A stretch of DNA of 64,000 bases from assembly GCA_016234535.1 (NCBI GenBank), contig JACRBH010000054.1, forward strand, positions 1 to 64,000, in the 5' to 3' direction. The notes under the pieces are model-generated. The model worked only from the letters and a program-made list of their open reading frames with translations. It did not search any database and was not told the origin of the DNA. Positions 51,817 to 60,450 of the stretch are shown here, piece after piece (within the stretch, counting starts at the first letter, position 1; each line of letters starts with the position of its first letter). This stretch comes from Chloroflexota bacterium (GTDB lineage Bacteria; Chloroflexota; Anaerolineae; Anaerolineales; Villigracilaceae). The position numbers and the translations under genes are program-made.

Positions 51817-53049
51817 ATGCGCATCCTTATTGTCGGACTCAATTTCCCACCTGAACCTGTCAGCACGGGCAAATATACGGGAGAACTTGCCGCCTGCCTT
51901 GCCGCCCAGCGACATAACGTTCGCGTCATCACTGCCCCGCCGTATTACCCGCATTGGAAAATACAGGATGGATATCGCGCATGGCGCTATCAAAAAGAGG
52001 CCTGGCAGTGCGTTGAAGTTCAACGCTGTCCACTATGGGTGCCGCGCCGCCCGACAGGTTTCACGCGACTGATTCATTTAGCCACCTTTGCATTTTCAAG
52101 TGTGCCTGCCTTGATCGCACAATTGCCTTGGAAGCCTGATGTGGTGCTGTGTATCGCCCCGGCGTTGATGAATGCACCTTTTGTGCTGGCGTTCGCGCGC
52201 CTAAGCGGAGCCAAAGCATGGCTTCATATTCAGGATTTCGAGCTGGATGCCGCAATTAAATTGGGATTACTGCCCGGGGGAAAATGGCTGGCTGAATTGG
52301 CTGAACGTTTTGAGCGCGCCTTATTAAGCGGCTTCGATCATCTTTCAACTATTTCACAGCGCATGTTGGCGCATCTACATAATAAAGGATTGGCCCCAAA
52401 TAAAACCAGCCTGTTTCCAAACTGGGTCGATACCAATCAGATTTACCCGATTGTGGATGATAATCCGCTTCGCGCCCACCTTGGCCTGCCAACTGACCAA
52501 TTGATAGTTCTCTACGCTGGGACAATGGGAAAAAAACAGGGGCTGGAGAATTTACTGGAGACCGTCCGCAGCCTGCAACACCAAACTCAAATTCAATTCA
52601 TCCTGTGCGGCGATGGCGTCATCCGTTCCGAGCTTGAGGTTGCCGCGCAGGGATTGCCCAACGTCCGCTTTTTGCCGGTACAACCCATTGAGAAATTAAA
52701 CCAATTATTGAATATGGCCGATATTCACATCCTGCTCCAAAAAGCAGATGCCGCCGATCTTGTCATGCCATCCAAATTGAGCGGGATGTTAGCCAGCGGC
52801 AGGGCGGTCATCGCAACAGCCAGCCCGCAGACTGAATTGGGACAGATCGTGCGTGAAGTAGGCTGTCTTGTTCCGCCCGATGATTGTGACGCGCTCGCCG
52901 AGGCAATCCTTGAGCTTGCAGCCTCACCTGCAATGAGAATTGAACTTGGAAAAAAAGGGCGCGAGTATGCTGTGAAAAATTGGGATTCATCTGCCATCCT
53001 GACACAATTCGAGAAAAAATTGCTTGAATTGGCAAACCCCAGGCTTTAA
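51817..53049 (+). CDS. Glycosyltransferase, WcaI/WbuB type (family 4)
   Basis: 410 residues, the length of WcaI. MRILIVGLNFPPEPVSTGKYTGELA, VRVITAPPYYPHWKIQDGY and WKPDVVLCIAPALMNAPF are typical of the colanic-acid WcaI family; LHIQDFELDAAIKLGLL follows. C-terminal donor domain: VLYAGTMGKKQGLENLLETV, HILLQKADAADLVMPSKLSGMLASGRAVIATA. Base composition is more like the chromosomal background than the AT-rich genes before it, and it seems to have its own promoter. Confidence 0.9.
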   Translation: MRILIVGLNFPPEPVSTGKYTGELAACLAAQRHNVRVITAPPYYPHWKIQDGYRAWRYQKEAWQCVEVQRCPLWVPRRPTGFTRLIHLATFAFSSVPALIAQLPWKPDVVLCIAPALMNAPFVLAFARLSGAKAWLHIQDFELDAAIKLGLLPGGKWLAELAERFERALLSGFDHLSTISQRMLAHLHNKGLAPNKTSLFPNWVDTNQIYPIVDDNPLRAHLGLPTDQLIVLYAGTMGKKQGLENLLETVRSLQHQTQIQFILCGDGVIRSELEVAAQGLPNVRFLPVQPIEKLNQLLNMADIHILLQKADAADLVMPSKLSGMLASGRAVIATASPQTELGQIVREVGCLVPPDDCDALAEAILELAASPAMRIELGKKGREYAVKNWDSSAILTQFEKKLLELANPRL

Positions 53050-53267
53050 AATTTCTCTTTGGCTGATTGCTCTAAAATATAAAACCCCATCACTATCATT
53101 CGCTTCAACTCGGACCTGTGAACTGGCCTGCCGTTCTCCAGCTTTTCCAGCAGCCTCAGCAGGGCCCCGCGCACCCCGCTTGCGCGGTGCGCCCAAACTG
53201 AATCAGCTGAGATTCTTTCAAGCCGGGCAAGCAGCAACCGGAGGAGTCCGAGCGGTTCTTCATCCAT
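53046..53267 (-). CDS. Small hypothetical protein next to tRNA-Arg
   Basis: 73 codons, MDEEPLGLLRLLLARLERISADSVWAHRASG and onward, with a regular helical, amphipathic composition (LLARLERI, ALLRLLEKLE, SELKRMIVMGFYILEQSA) and few rare residues, which supports a real protein. It begins 9 nt after the tRNA 3' end on the same strand and has no ribosome site, so it may be made from a processed or leaderless message. Other-frame ORFs here are less plausible. Function unknown. Confidence 0.5.
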   Translation of the reverse strand: MDEEPLGLLRLLLARLERISADSVWAHRASGVRGALLRLLEKLENGRPVHRSELKRMIVMGFYILEQSAKEKF

Positions 53268-53275
53268 AAAAAAAG

Positions 53276-53348
53276 TGCCCCAGCCAGGAGTCGAACCCGG
53301 AACCTACTGATCCGAAGTCAGGCGCTCTATCCATTGAGCTACTGGGGC
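53276..53348 (-). tRNA. tRNA-Arg (anticodon TCG)
   Basis: The minus strand folds as a cloverleaf: acceptor GCCCCAG/CTGGGGC, D arm GCTC-AATGGATA-GAGC, anticodon arm with loop CTTCGGA (anticodon TCG, reads CGA), variable loop AGGTT, T arm CCGGG-TTCGACT-CCTGG and discriminator A. CCA is not encoded. A TTTTTTT run follows. A TATAAT box lies 32 nt upstream of the 5' end (53381-53386). Confidence 0.93.
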
Positions 53349-53752
53349 GTGTTTCGATATACTCAACAACCGTGCCCGAAATTATACACGATTGTGTGAA
53401 TTGACTCGGCTTGAGCATGTAAAAAATACCCTACCTGTGAAGGTGGGCATTCTGACATTGACCATATATAGTTGGGACGCGTTCTGCGGCTGTTGAGTCG
53501 AAATATACACTGGTGATTACCTATAAGTCAGTATACGTTATTCGAACCTTAATTCAAGCGCATTTTGCCGCGAATTTCGCTCCTTCACACGGATTTTTTA
53601 AAACCAATTCGCGAAAATTCGTGGAATTCGTGGCTGAGGTTTTGCTTTCTTCCCGGAAATTGGCGAACGCAAAAGATGTGGATAATCACCGGAATATACA
53701 GGATTGCAGGCCGCATGATAGAATCACATATCTCTTAAAAGGATGTTTATTC
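53349..53752. other. 404-bp gap before the MoxR operon
   Basis: Contains the tRNA promoter region and an AATTCGCGAAAATTCGTGGAATTCG-type tract near 53610 that looks like a degenerate repeat. The in-frame ORF extension upstream of the MoxR gene runs through here without coding character. No gene seen. Confidence 0.6.
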
Positions 53753-54727
53753 ATGGCAGACATTAAAACTTTTGGCGAAATTGTAATGGGTAATCTCGAG
53801 CAGGTGATCGTTGGAAAGAGACAGTCGATAGAATTGATCGTAATCGGATTGTTGTGTCAGGGACATGTGCTGATCGAGGATGTGCCCGGCGTAGGCAAGA
53901 CGATGCTGGCGCGCAGCCTCGCGCGTTCGCTGGATTGCACGTTCAACCGCATTCAATTCACGCCTGATATGCTCCCCAGCGATGTGACCGGCGTCTCCAT
54001 TTACAACCAGCAGGAGAATAAATTCGAATTCCGTCCGGGGCCTGTGATCGGGCAGATCATCCTCGCTGACGAGATCAACCGTGCCACACCCAAAACCCAG
54101 GCCGCTCTGCTTGAAGCGATGGAAGAGCGCCAGGTAACCGTGGATGGCACGACTCATATACTGCCCACGCCATTCATGGTGATGGCGACTCAAAACCCGA
54201 TCGAGTACGAAGGGACTTTTCCGCTTCCTGAAGCGCAATTGGATCGCTTCCTGCTTCGTTTGCGAATGGGGTATCCGTCCATGCAGGATGAGATCCGCGT
54301 GTTGGGCGACCAGCAGATACAGCATCCGCTTGAGATTTTGAAGGCTGTTGTAAAGTTGAAGGAAATCCTGCGGGCGGTTGATGATGTAAAGCGTATTTAT
54401 ATTTCCCCTGCCATTAAAAAATATATTGTTGAATTAACAACACGCACCCGCCAAAGCGCGGATGTGTATCTCGGCGCGAGTCCGCGTGGGAGCCTTTCTC
54501 TTGCCCGCGCGGGACAGGCGCGCGCGGCATTGATGGGGCGGGATTTTGTCCTGCCGGATGATATTCAGGCTCTGGCTGTGGCTGTGCTGGCGCACCGTAT
54601 TATCGTCAGCCCCGCCGCGCGTTTGAGCGACTTAAGTTCGGACCGCATCATCCAGGAGATTGTCCATGCCATGCCGGTGCCGGGCGGTGAGTTCGCGCCC
54701 GATCTTGAACGGAAGAAATCCAAATGA
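53753..54727 (+). CDS. MoxR family AAA+ ATPase
   Basis: 324 residues from ATG 53753, with AAAAGGA just upstream; the track start is too early. Walker A is [10 protein letters not shown], Walker B is [25 protein letters not shown], and sensor 1 [23 protein letters not shown] is the usual MoxR phrase. A C-terminal lid helix bundle ends at VPGGEFAPD. MoxR ATPases act as chaperones maturing enzyme or envelope complexes and nearly always sit next to a DUF58 protein, as here. The stop overlaps the next start (ATGA). Confidence 0.95.
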   Translation: MADIKTFGEIVMGNLEQVIVGKRQSIELIVIGLLCQGHVLIEDVPGVGKTMLARSLARSLDCTFNRIQFTPDMLPSDVTGVSIYNQQENKFEFRPGPVIGQIILADEINRATPKTQAALLEAMEERQVTVDGTTHILPTPFMVMATQNPIEYEGTFPLPEAQLDRFLLRLRMGYPSMQDEIRVLGDQQIQHPLEILKAVVKLKEILRAVDDVKRIYISPAIKKYIVELTTRTRQSADVYLGASPRGSLSLARAGQARAALMGRDFVLPDDIQALAVAVLAHRIIVSPAARLSDLSSDRIIQEIVHAMPVPGGEFAPDLERKKSK

Positions 54728-56037
54728 GACCTGGGCGAATCCTGCTCGCCCTGATATTGGTGATAGGTTCCGTGGGGGTGTTGACGACAGGATCTGTCAT
54801 GTACTCGCGCTTTCTGTACCTTGGTGTTTTACTGGCAGTCGCCAGTTGGGTGTGGACGCGCTGGGCGGTGAAGGGTTTACGCGTGAACAGGAATGCGCGC
54901 ATCGAACGCGCAAACGTGGGCGATATCTTCGAAGAAAAATTCGAAGTGATCAACAACAGCCGCGCAATCGTGCCGTGGATCGAGATCATCAATCAATCCC
55001 TGATTCCATTTGGCGCTGGTTCGCGGGTATTTACTTATGTGGGTGGTCATCAAAATCAGGTATATCTTGCGCGCACCTGGCTCACACGCCGAGGCGGTTT
55101 CCCGTTGGGGCCGACGCGAATCAGCACGGGCGATCCGTTTGGTTTTTTCAGTACCAGCAAGGAGATCGCGCCAAAACAAACGCTGATCGTCTTCCCGGTC
55201 ATCTTTGAAATAAAGTCATTCATATTCCCGCCCGGGCTTCTGCCGGGCGGGCAGGTCATTCGCAGAAAATCATCTGACATAACACCCCATGCCGCGGGAG
55301 TGCGCGAATACGTGCATGGCGATGCGATGAAACGCATTCACTGGCCCACCAGCGCCCGTCGCAATCAATTAATGGTCAAGGAATTTGAACAGGATCCGCA
55401 AGCCGAAATTTGGCTGTATCTCGATTCGCAAAAAGATGTGCATTATTCGAAGCCGCACCAGGTTGAAGAGGTTTCGGTGGAAGCCATGATGTTTCGAAAG
55501 CGGCCAAAATTTAAATTACCTCCATCCACGCTTGAATATTCCATCAGTATCACGGCTTCACTCGCGCATTATTTTATCGGCCAGCGCCGCGCGGTGGGAT
55601 ATGTCAGTGCGGGCCAGACATTCAGCGTTCTTTCCGCGGAACATAGCGAGAGACAGGAAGCAAAGATTTTGGAAACGTTGGCGTTTGTCGAAGCCAATGG
55701 CAGTCTTTCGATTGCCGCGCTGGTGGCGGTGCAGGCTTCGCAATTGCCGCAAGGTTCAAGTGTCATCCTTGTCACACCCACTGTGCGTCCCGATCTCATT
55801 CATGCGGTGGATGATTTGCAGAGGCGTTTCCTGCGGCCCGTGGTTGTGCTGCTGGAAGCCGAAACATTTGGCGGAGTGCGCGGCACCGATAACCTGATCA
55901 GTTCCCTGCGCGAGCGGCGCGTGCCTGTTGTTACCATCAAATGCGATGCCGATCTCACACAGGCGCTTTCGATTCTCCCCGCCACCGTTAATTCACAGGA
56001 TATGAGCCCATGGCAAACTCCCGTATTGTCACAATAG
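54724..56037 (+). CDS. DUF58 domain protein
   Basis: 437 residues. Two membrane helices lie near the N-terminus (about 7-45), then a beta-rich region and the DUF58 domain with [27 protein letters not shown], followed by a vWA-like fold whose DxSxS metal site is replaced (YLDSQKD). Standard partner of the MoxR ATPase: substrate or adaptor. Its last 28 bp overlap the next gene in another frame. Confidence 0.9.
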   Translation: MRPGRILLALILVIGSVGVLTTGSVMYSRFLYLGVLLAVASWVWTRWAVKGLRVNRNARIERANVGDIFEEKFEVINNSRAIVPWIEIINQSLIPFGAGSRVFTYVGGHQNQVYLARTWLTRRGGFPLGPTRISTGDPFGFFSTSKEIAPKQTLIVFPVIFEIKSFIFPPGLLPGGQVIRRKSSDITPHAAGVREYVHGDAMKRIHWPTSARRNQLMVKEFEQDPQAEIWLYLDSQKDVHYSKPHQVEEVSVEAMMFRKRPKFKLPPSTLEYSISITASLAHYFIGQRRAVGYVSAGQTFSVLSAEHSERQEAKILETLAFVEANGSLSIAALVAVQASQLPQGSSVILVTPTVRPDLIHAVDDLQRRFLRPVVVLLEAETFGGVRGTDNLISSLRERRVPVVTIKCDADLTQALSILPATVNSQDMSPWQTPVLSQ

Positions 56038-56930
56038 ATTTGAATTTTCAAAATCAGACGCAGGCCATCGCATCTTATTTGATTCGACATGACGATGGTG
56101 CAGTGCTGATCGAAAGCGGACCGGGCTCGACTCTCTCTTCGCTGGAAGCTGGTCTGGCGAAAGAAGGTTTATCTCCCCGTGACATTACCCACGTCCTGCT
56201 TACGCATATTCATCTCGACCATGCAGGGGCGGCGGGCTGGCTGTCGCGTCAGGGCGCGCAGATATTCGTTCACCCGAATGGCGCGGCCCACATGCTCAAC
56301 CCCGAGAAACTCATTGCCAGCGCCACGCGCATCTACGGGGATAGGATGGAAACTCTCTGGGGTGAGTTCCTGCCCGTTGCGGAGAATCAGCTCACAGTCC
56401 CGCAGGATGCGCAGGAGATCGTCATCGGCAAATTGAGATTTGTCACCGTCAATACGCCCGGTCATGCAGAGCATCATTATTCCTATTTATTCGAAGATTT
56501 ATGTTTCAGCGGTGACGTGGGCGGCGTGCGGATTCCGGGTTACCCTTATTTGCGCGCGCCGATGCCGCCGCCTGAATTGCATTTTGGCAGATGGCGCGAG
56601 AGCATTGCCCGTTTGCGGTCTTTGAAACTTGCACGCATTGCCCCAACTCATTTTGGGATTTTCGATGATGCCGATTGGCAGTTGGGTGAATTGCAGAAGA
56701 ATTTGGATGCGGCAGAAAAATGGCTCGAAGAGATCATGCCCGCCGACCCGCCCGTGGACGAGTTGCGCTCAAAGTTCGAGGATTGGATGAACGAACAAAG
56801 CCGCGCCGAAAATTTGAGCGACAAGGTCATCCAGGCTTACAATCTTGCGAATCCGCTCGGCATGAGCGCGGATGGCATGATGCGATACTGGAAAAAGGTG
56901 AGGATGGCAAATGTCACGCATAATGCGTGA
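56010..56930 (+). CDS. MBL fold metallo-hydrolase
   Basis: 306 residues. Metal motif THIHLDH gives His66, His68, Asp70 and His71; VNTPGHAEHHYSYLFE and CFSGDVGG supply the next ligands, and APTHFGIFDD the last His. The C-terminal helical part (about 210-300) is common in quorum-quenching or glyoxalase-type MBL proteins of this length. The start lies 28 bp inside the DUF58 gene, so it is probably the third gene of that operon. Substrate unknown. Confidence 0.88.
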   Translation: MANSRIVTIDLNFQNQTQAIASYLIRHDDGAVLIESGPGSTLSSLEAGLAKEGLSPRDITHVLLTHIHLDHAGAAGWLSRQGAQIFVHPNGAAHMLNPEKLIASATRIYGDRMETLWGEFLPVAENQLTVPQDAQEIVIGKLRFVTVNTPGHAEHHYSYLFEDLCFSGDVGGVRIPGYPYLRAPMPPPELHFGRWRESIARLRSLKLARIAPTHFGIFDDADWQLGELQKNLDAAEKWLEEIMPADPPVDELRSKFEDWMNEQSRAENLSDKVIQAYNLANPLGMSADGMMRYWKKVRMANVTHNA

Positions 56931-56980
56931 TGCTTGAAACATGGCAGAATTGATTAATAAAGATATACTTTGTAAAATCA

Positions 56981-57028
56981 AAAGCGACATAAATGTCGCC
57001 CTGTGTAGCGCGACATTTATGTCGCTTT
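56981..57028. repeat. GCGACAT-family inverted pair
   Basis: AAAGCGACATAAATGTCGC (56981-56999) and its exact complement GCGACATTTATGTCGCTTT (57010-57028), each itself a palindrome, separated by 10 nt. Located between the MBL gene and argF; can act as a transcriptional stop but is a dispersed repeat. Confidence 0.8.
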
Positions 57029-57058
57029 ACAGGGCGCAATAAAGATACAGGAGACTCT

Positions 57059-57985
57059 ATGAAAGACTTTCTCGCGATCTCAGATTATTCATCTGATGAA
57101 ATTCAAGACCTGCTCGATCTGGCAGTTAAACTCAAGAAGCAATATTTCAAAAAAGGCAATAAACCCATTTTCAAAGGCAAGGTGCTGGGAATGATCTTCC
57201 AAAAGCCCAGCCTGCGCACCCGTATTTCATTCGATATGGCCATGCGGCATTGCGGCGGTGACGCGCTTTATCTGTCGCCGAGCGAAATCGGACTTGGCAA
57301 ACGCGAATCCATTGCGGATGTGGCGCGCGTTTTATCTGGTTATGTGCAGGGGTTGATGGCGCGTGTGTTCGAGCATGACCATGTGTTGGAGCTGGCGACA
57401 TGGTCTGAAATTCCCGTAGTGAACGGATTGAGCGATTACAACCATCCCTGTCAGGGCATGGCCGATGCGTTGACCATTCAGGAAAAATTCGGCAGGAAAT
57501 CCAAGGGCTTGAATGTCAGTTATTTCGGCGATGGAAATAATGTAACAACCTCTTTGATGCATGTATCCGCGCAGCTTGGCTGGAACTTTACAGTTGCAAC
57601 TCCCGAAGGCTATGATGTAAATCCAAAGGCGATTGAAATTGCCCAGAGGATCGCGAAGAAGACAAAAAGCGAATTAACCTTCCTGCGCGATCCGCATGAA
57701 GCCGTCAAAGGCGCGCATGTGATCTATACCGACACATGGACTTCGATGGGACAGGAGGAGGAAACTGCCAAACGCGAGAAAGTTTTCCCTCCCTATCAGG
57801 TCAATGCGAAGCTGGTAAGTGAAGCGGATAAAGATGTCATTGTCATGCATTGTCTCCCAGCACATCGCAATCATGAATTGACAGATGAGGTCGCCGATGG
57901 CAAACACTCGGTCATCTTCCCACAGGCGCATAATCGTTTACATGCGCAAAAAGCAATCCTGGCGCGTCTGTTTGATGTGGCATAA
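57059..57985 (+). CDS. argF: Ornithine carbamoyltransferase
   Basis: 308 residues from ATG 57059 (AGGAG upstream); the track start reads through a repeat. Carbamoyl-phosphate loop SLRTR at residues 51-55 (the usual STRTR with Leu), HPCQ at 129-132, the ornithine loop TSMG at 227-230 and HCLP at 264-267 are intact. It makes citrulline from ornithine and carbamoyl phosphate; next to rocD and ald it may work in ornithine turnover, either synthetic or catabolic (the sequence alone does not decide). Followed by a strong nested hairpin. Confidence 0.95.
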   Translation: MKDFLAISDYSSDEIQDLLDLAVKLKKQYFKKGNKPIFKGKVLGMIFQKPSLRTRISFDMAMRHCGGDALYLSPSEIGLGKRESIADVARVLSGYVQGLMARVFEHDHVLELATWSEIPVVNGLSDYNHPCQGMADALTIQEKFGRKSKGLNVSYFGDGNNVTTSLMHVSAQLGWNFTVATPEGYDVNPKAIEIAQRIAKKTKSELTFLRDPHEAVKGAHVIYTDTWTSMGQEEETAKREKVFPPYQVNAKLVSEADKDVIVMHCLPAHRNHELTDEVADGKHSVIFPQAHNRLHAQKAILARLFDVA

Positions 57986-57994
57986 ATATTATTA

Positions 57995-58086
57995 TGTCGT
58001 TGCGAGGGCGATGCTTTTCGCCCGAAGCAACCTCCTTATAAACTGGAGGTTGCTTCGTCGGGAAGAACACCCTCCTCGCAACGACA
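57995..58086. repeat. Nested hairpin element TGTCGTTGCGAGG...CCTCGCAACGACA
   Basis: Outer arms of 13 bp (57995-58007 and 58074-58086) and inner arms CGAAGCAACCTCC (58023-58035) and GGAGGTTGCTTCG (58045-58057) are both perfect. Same family as 25648-25729. It lies between argF and rocD and would uncouple or stabilise their messages. Confidence 0.85.
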
Positions 58087-58103
58087 TGTATTGAGGACAC
58101 TTA

Positions 58104-59306
58104 ATGAATACACAAGACTTTATCACGATGGAAGAACAGTACGGCGCGCATAATTATCATCCGTTGGATGTGGTGATCGAAAAAGCTGAAGGTGTGTGGG
58201 TTTATGATGTTGAAGGAAAAAGATATCTCGATTGTTTGAGCGCATATTCCGCGGTCAATCAGGGGCATGTTCATCCTGAAATTTTACAGGCACTGCTCGA
58301 TCAGGCGAAGCGAGTTACGCTGACTTCGCGCGCATTCCGCAATGACCAGTTGCCGCTGCTCTACAAAGAACTTTCTGAAATGACCGGTTATGAAATGTCC
58401 CTGCCGATGAACTCGGGCGCAGAGGCTGTTGAGACCGCTGTCAAACTAGCGCGCAAGTGGGCGTATCAAGTCAAGAAGGTTCCGCGCCATCAAGCTGAGA
58501 TCATTGTCGCTTCGGGCAATTTCCACGGGCGCACGGTGACCATCGTTTCATTCTCCACCGAGCCATCCTACCGCGATGATTTCGGTCCGTTCACCCCGGG
58601 TTTTGTCGCCGTGAAATATGGCGATGCAGATGCGATTGAAAAAGCGATTACGCCCAACACTGCCGCAGTGTTGCTTGAGCCAATTCAGGGCGAAGCTGGC
58701 GTTATTATCCCGCCCGCTGGATATTTGAAGAAGGTCTCTGAAATTTGCAAAAAGAATAATGTGCTCTTGATGGCGGATGAAATTCAAACCGGTCTGGCCC
58801 GGACGGGGAAGCTGTTTGCGGCGCATCATGAAGATGTCCGCGCTGACGTAACCATCATCGGCAAGGCTCTGGCTGGCGGCTTTTATCCCGTCTCGGCGGT
58901 GTTGGCAGACAAGGCCATTCTTGGCTTGTTCACACCCGGCGAGCACGGGTCCACTTTCGGTGGCAATCCACTCGCAGCAGCAGTATCCCGCGCGGCGTTA
59001 AGAGTGATCCGCGAAGAGAAACTTGCAGAGAGGTCGCAGCAGTTGGGCGAGTACTTTGTCGAGCAATTATGTGAAGTTCCCAGTCCGCATATCAAGGAAG
59101 TTCGCGGACGCGGATTATTAATCGGTGTGGAACTTAAGCCAGAGGCAAAGGGTGCGCGTCGTTTCTGCGAGGCTTTGCAAACAAAAGGTATCCTCGCAAA
59201 AGAGACTCACGATAACGTGATCCGTTTTGCCCCGCCGCTTGTCATTGATAAGGAAACCATAGATTGGGCGCTTCCGGCGATTCGTGAAGTGCTCAATATG
59301 GTATAA
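58104..59306 (+). CDS. rocD: Ornithine aminotransferase
   Basis: 400 residues of the class-III aminotransferase family, the length of Roc[22 protein letters not shown] at the start and [26 protein letters not shown] are strong ornithine-transaminase signatures; Lys254 in [14 protein letters not shown] binds PLP, and [14 protein letters not shown] has the Asp that pairs with the pyridine N. It makes glutamate semialdehyde, the substrate of the dehydrogenase at 19796. GAGGAC precedes the ATG. Confidence 0.95.
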   Translation: MNTQDFITMEEQYGAHNYHPLDVVIEKAEGVWVYDVEGKRYLDCLSAYSAVNQGHVHPEILQALLDQAKRVTLTSRAFRNDQLPLLYKELSEMTGYEMSLPMNSGAEAVETAVKLARKWAYQVKKVPRHQAEIIVASGNFHGRTVTIVSFSTEPSYRDDFGPFTPGFVAVKYGDADAIEKAITPNTAAVLLEPIQGEAGVIIPPAGYLKKVSEICKKNNVLLMADEIQTGLARTGKLFAAHHEDVRADVTIIGKALAGGFYPVSAVLADKAILGLFTPGEHGSTFGGNPLAAAVSRAALRVIREEKLAERSQQLGEYFVEQLCEVPSPHIKEVRGRGLLIGVELKPEAKGARRFCEALQTKGILAKETHDNVIRFAPPLVIDKETIDWALPAIREVLNMV

Positions 59307-59312
59307 AAAATA

Positions 59313-59350
59313 ATAGACCCTAAAGGTTTTTAAAAACCTTTAGGGTCTAT
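59313..59350. terminator. Perfect 38-bp palindrome after rocD
   Basis: ATAGACCCTAAAGGTTTTT and its exact complement abut without a loop, 6 bp after the rocD stop. The T-rich centre allows hairpin formation; it could stop transcription or be a dispersed palindrome. It is just upstream of the ald ribosome site. Confidence 0.6.
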
Positions 59351-59363
59351 AAATGGAGGAACT

Positions 59364-60449
59364 ATGTACATTGGAATTCCAAAAGAGAGCAGGCCCTTTG
59401 AGTACCGCGTGGGTCTTTCCCCGGCCGGGGTGGAGATACTTTCCCAGAACGGGCATCAGATTTTTGTTGAGCATAATGCGGGCGTGGGCGCAGGCTTCAG
59501 CGATCAGGAATATGAACGCGCCGGTGCGCGCATCGCGTATTCCCCGGAAGAAGTCTTTGGACGGGCAGACCTGCTGTTAAAGATTTCACGTCCTTTGAAA
59601 AAGGAAATGGAATGGCTGAAGGAGGGAGTGATCCTTGCGGGTCTGCTTCATCTCGCTTCGAGTTCGCAGGATCAAATTGATCTGCTGCTGGAAAAGAATA
59701 TAACCGCGCTCGCGTATGAACAGATCACGGATGCAAATGGCGCGCTTGCCGTTTTGCGCCCATTCAGTTTGATTTGTGGGGCGATGGTTCCGCAGATTGC
59801 GGCGCGTTTGCTGCAAAATAATTGGGGCGGCAAAGGGATTTTGCTCAGTGGTTTGCCGGGCGTGCCCTCTGCCGAGGTGGTGATCATCGGCGGCGGTGTG
59901 GTGGGGATGTCTGCCACACAAGCCATGCTTGGCGCAGGCGCACAGGTGACTGTGATCGATAAAAACTTGAGCGTTCTGGAAAAAATATCCGAACGGTTTC
60001 CGCGCGCAGTAACGATGACTTCAACAAAGCGCAACCTTGAGCGTGTCACTGCGTTTGCAGATGTTGTCATCGGGGCGGTGCTGGTCAGCGGACAGCGCGC
60101 GCCGGTGATCGTCTCGCGTGAAATGGTGCGCGCAATGAAACCGCGTTCGATCATTATAGATGTCAGCATTGACCAGGGCGGCTGTATTGAAACCTCGCGC
60201 CCCACCACGCATGAGCATCCCACATTTGTGGATGAGGGCATGGTGCATTATTGTGTGCCGAATATTCCCGGCGTGGTGGCTCGTACGGCCAGCCATGTGT
60301 TTTTGAATGCAGCCCTTCCGTATATTCTCGAAGTGGCCAATCACGGCATTGAAGAAGTGATAAAACGAAATCCCTCCATAGAAATGGCGATCAACACGCA
60401 TGGTGGAGAAATGCGAAACCTTATCCGCCTGAACGCGAAGGAGGAATAA
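59364..60449 (+). CDS. ald: Alanine dehydrogenase
   Basis: 361 residues of the Ald/PNT family. MYIGIPKESRPFEYRVGLSP has the substrate Arg15; Lys73 in LLKISRPL and His96 in LLHLASS are the catalytic pair; VVIIGGGVVGMSATQAML is the NAD-binding glycine motif; and IIDVSIDQGGCIETSRPTTH completes the active site. It interconverts alanine and pyruvate plus ammonia. GGAGG before the ATG. Stop is 1 bp before the CoA-transferase start, so the two are an operon. Confidence 0.93.
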   Translation: MYIGIPKESRPFEYRVGLSPAGVEILSQNGHQIFVEHNAGVGAGFSDQEYERAGARIAYSPEEVFGRADLLLKISRPLKKEMEWLKEGVILAGLLHLASSSQDQIDLLLEKNITALAYEQITDANGALAVLRPFSLICGAMVPQIAARLLQNNWGGKGILLSGLPGVPSAEVVIIGGGVVGMSATQAMLGAGAQVTVIDKNLSVLEKISERFPRAVTMTSTKRNLERVTAFADVVIGAVLVSGQRAPVIVSREMVRAMKPRSIIIDVSIDQGGCIETSRPTTHEHPTFVDEGMVHYCVPNIPGVVARTASHVFLNAALPYILEVANHGIEEVIKRNPSIEMAINTHGGEMRNLIRLNAKEE

Positions 60450-60450
60450 G

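Noticed and set aside
53513-53752. 80-residue extension of the MoxR protein
   Set aside because: No homology-like content, and AAAAGGA precedes the ATG at 53753.
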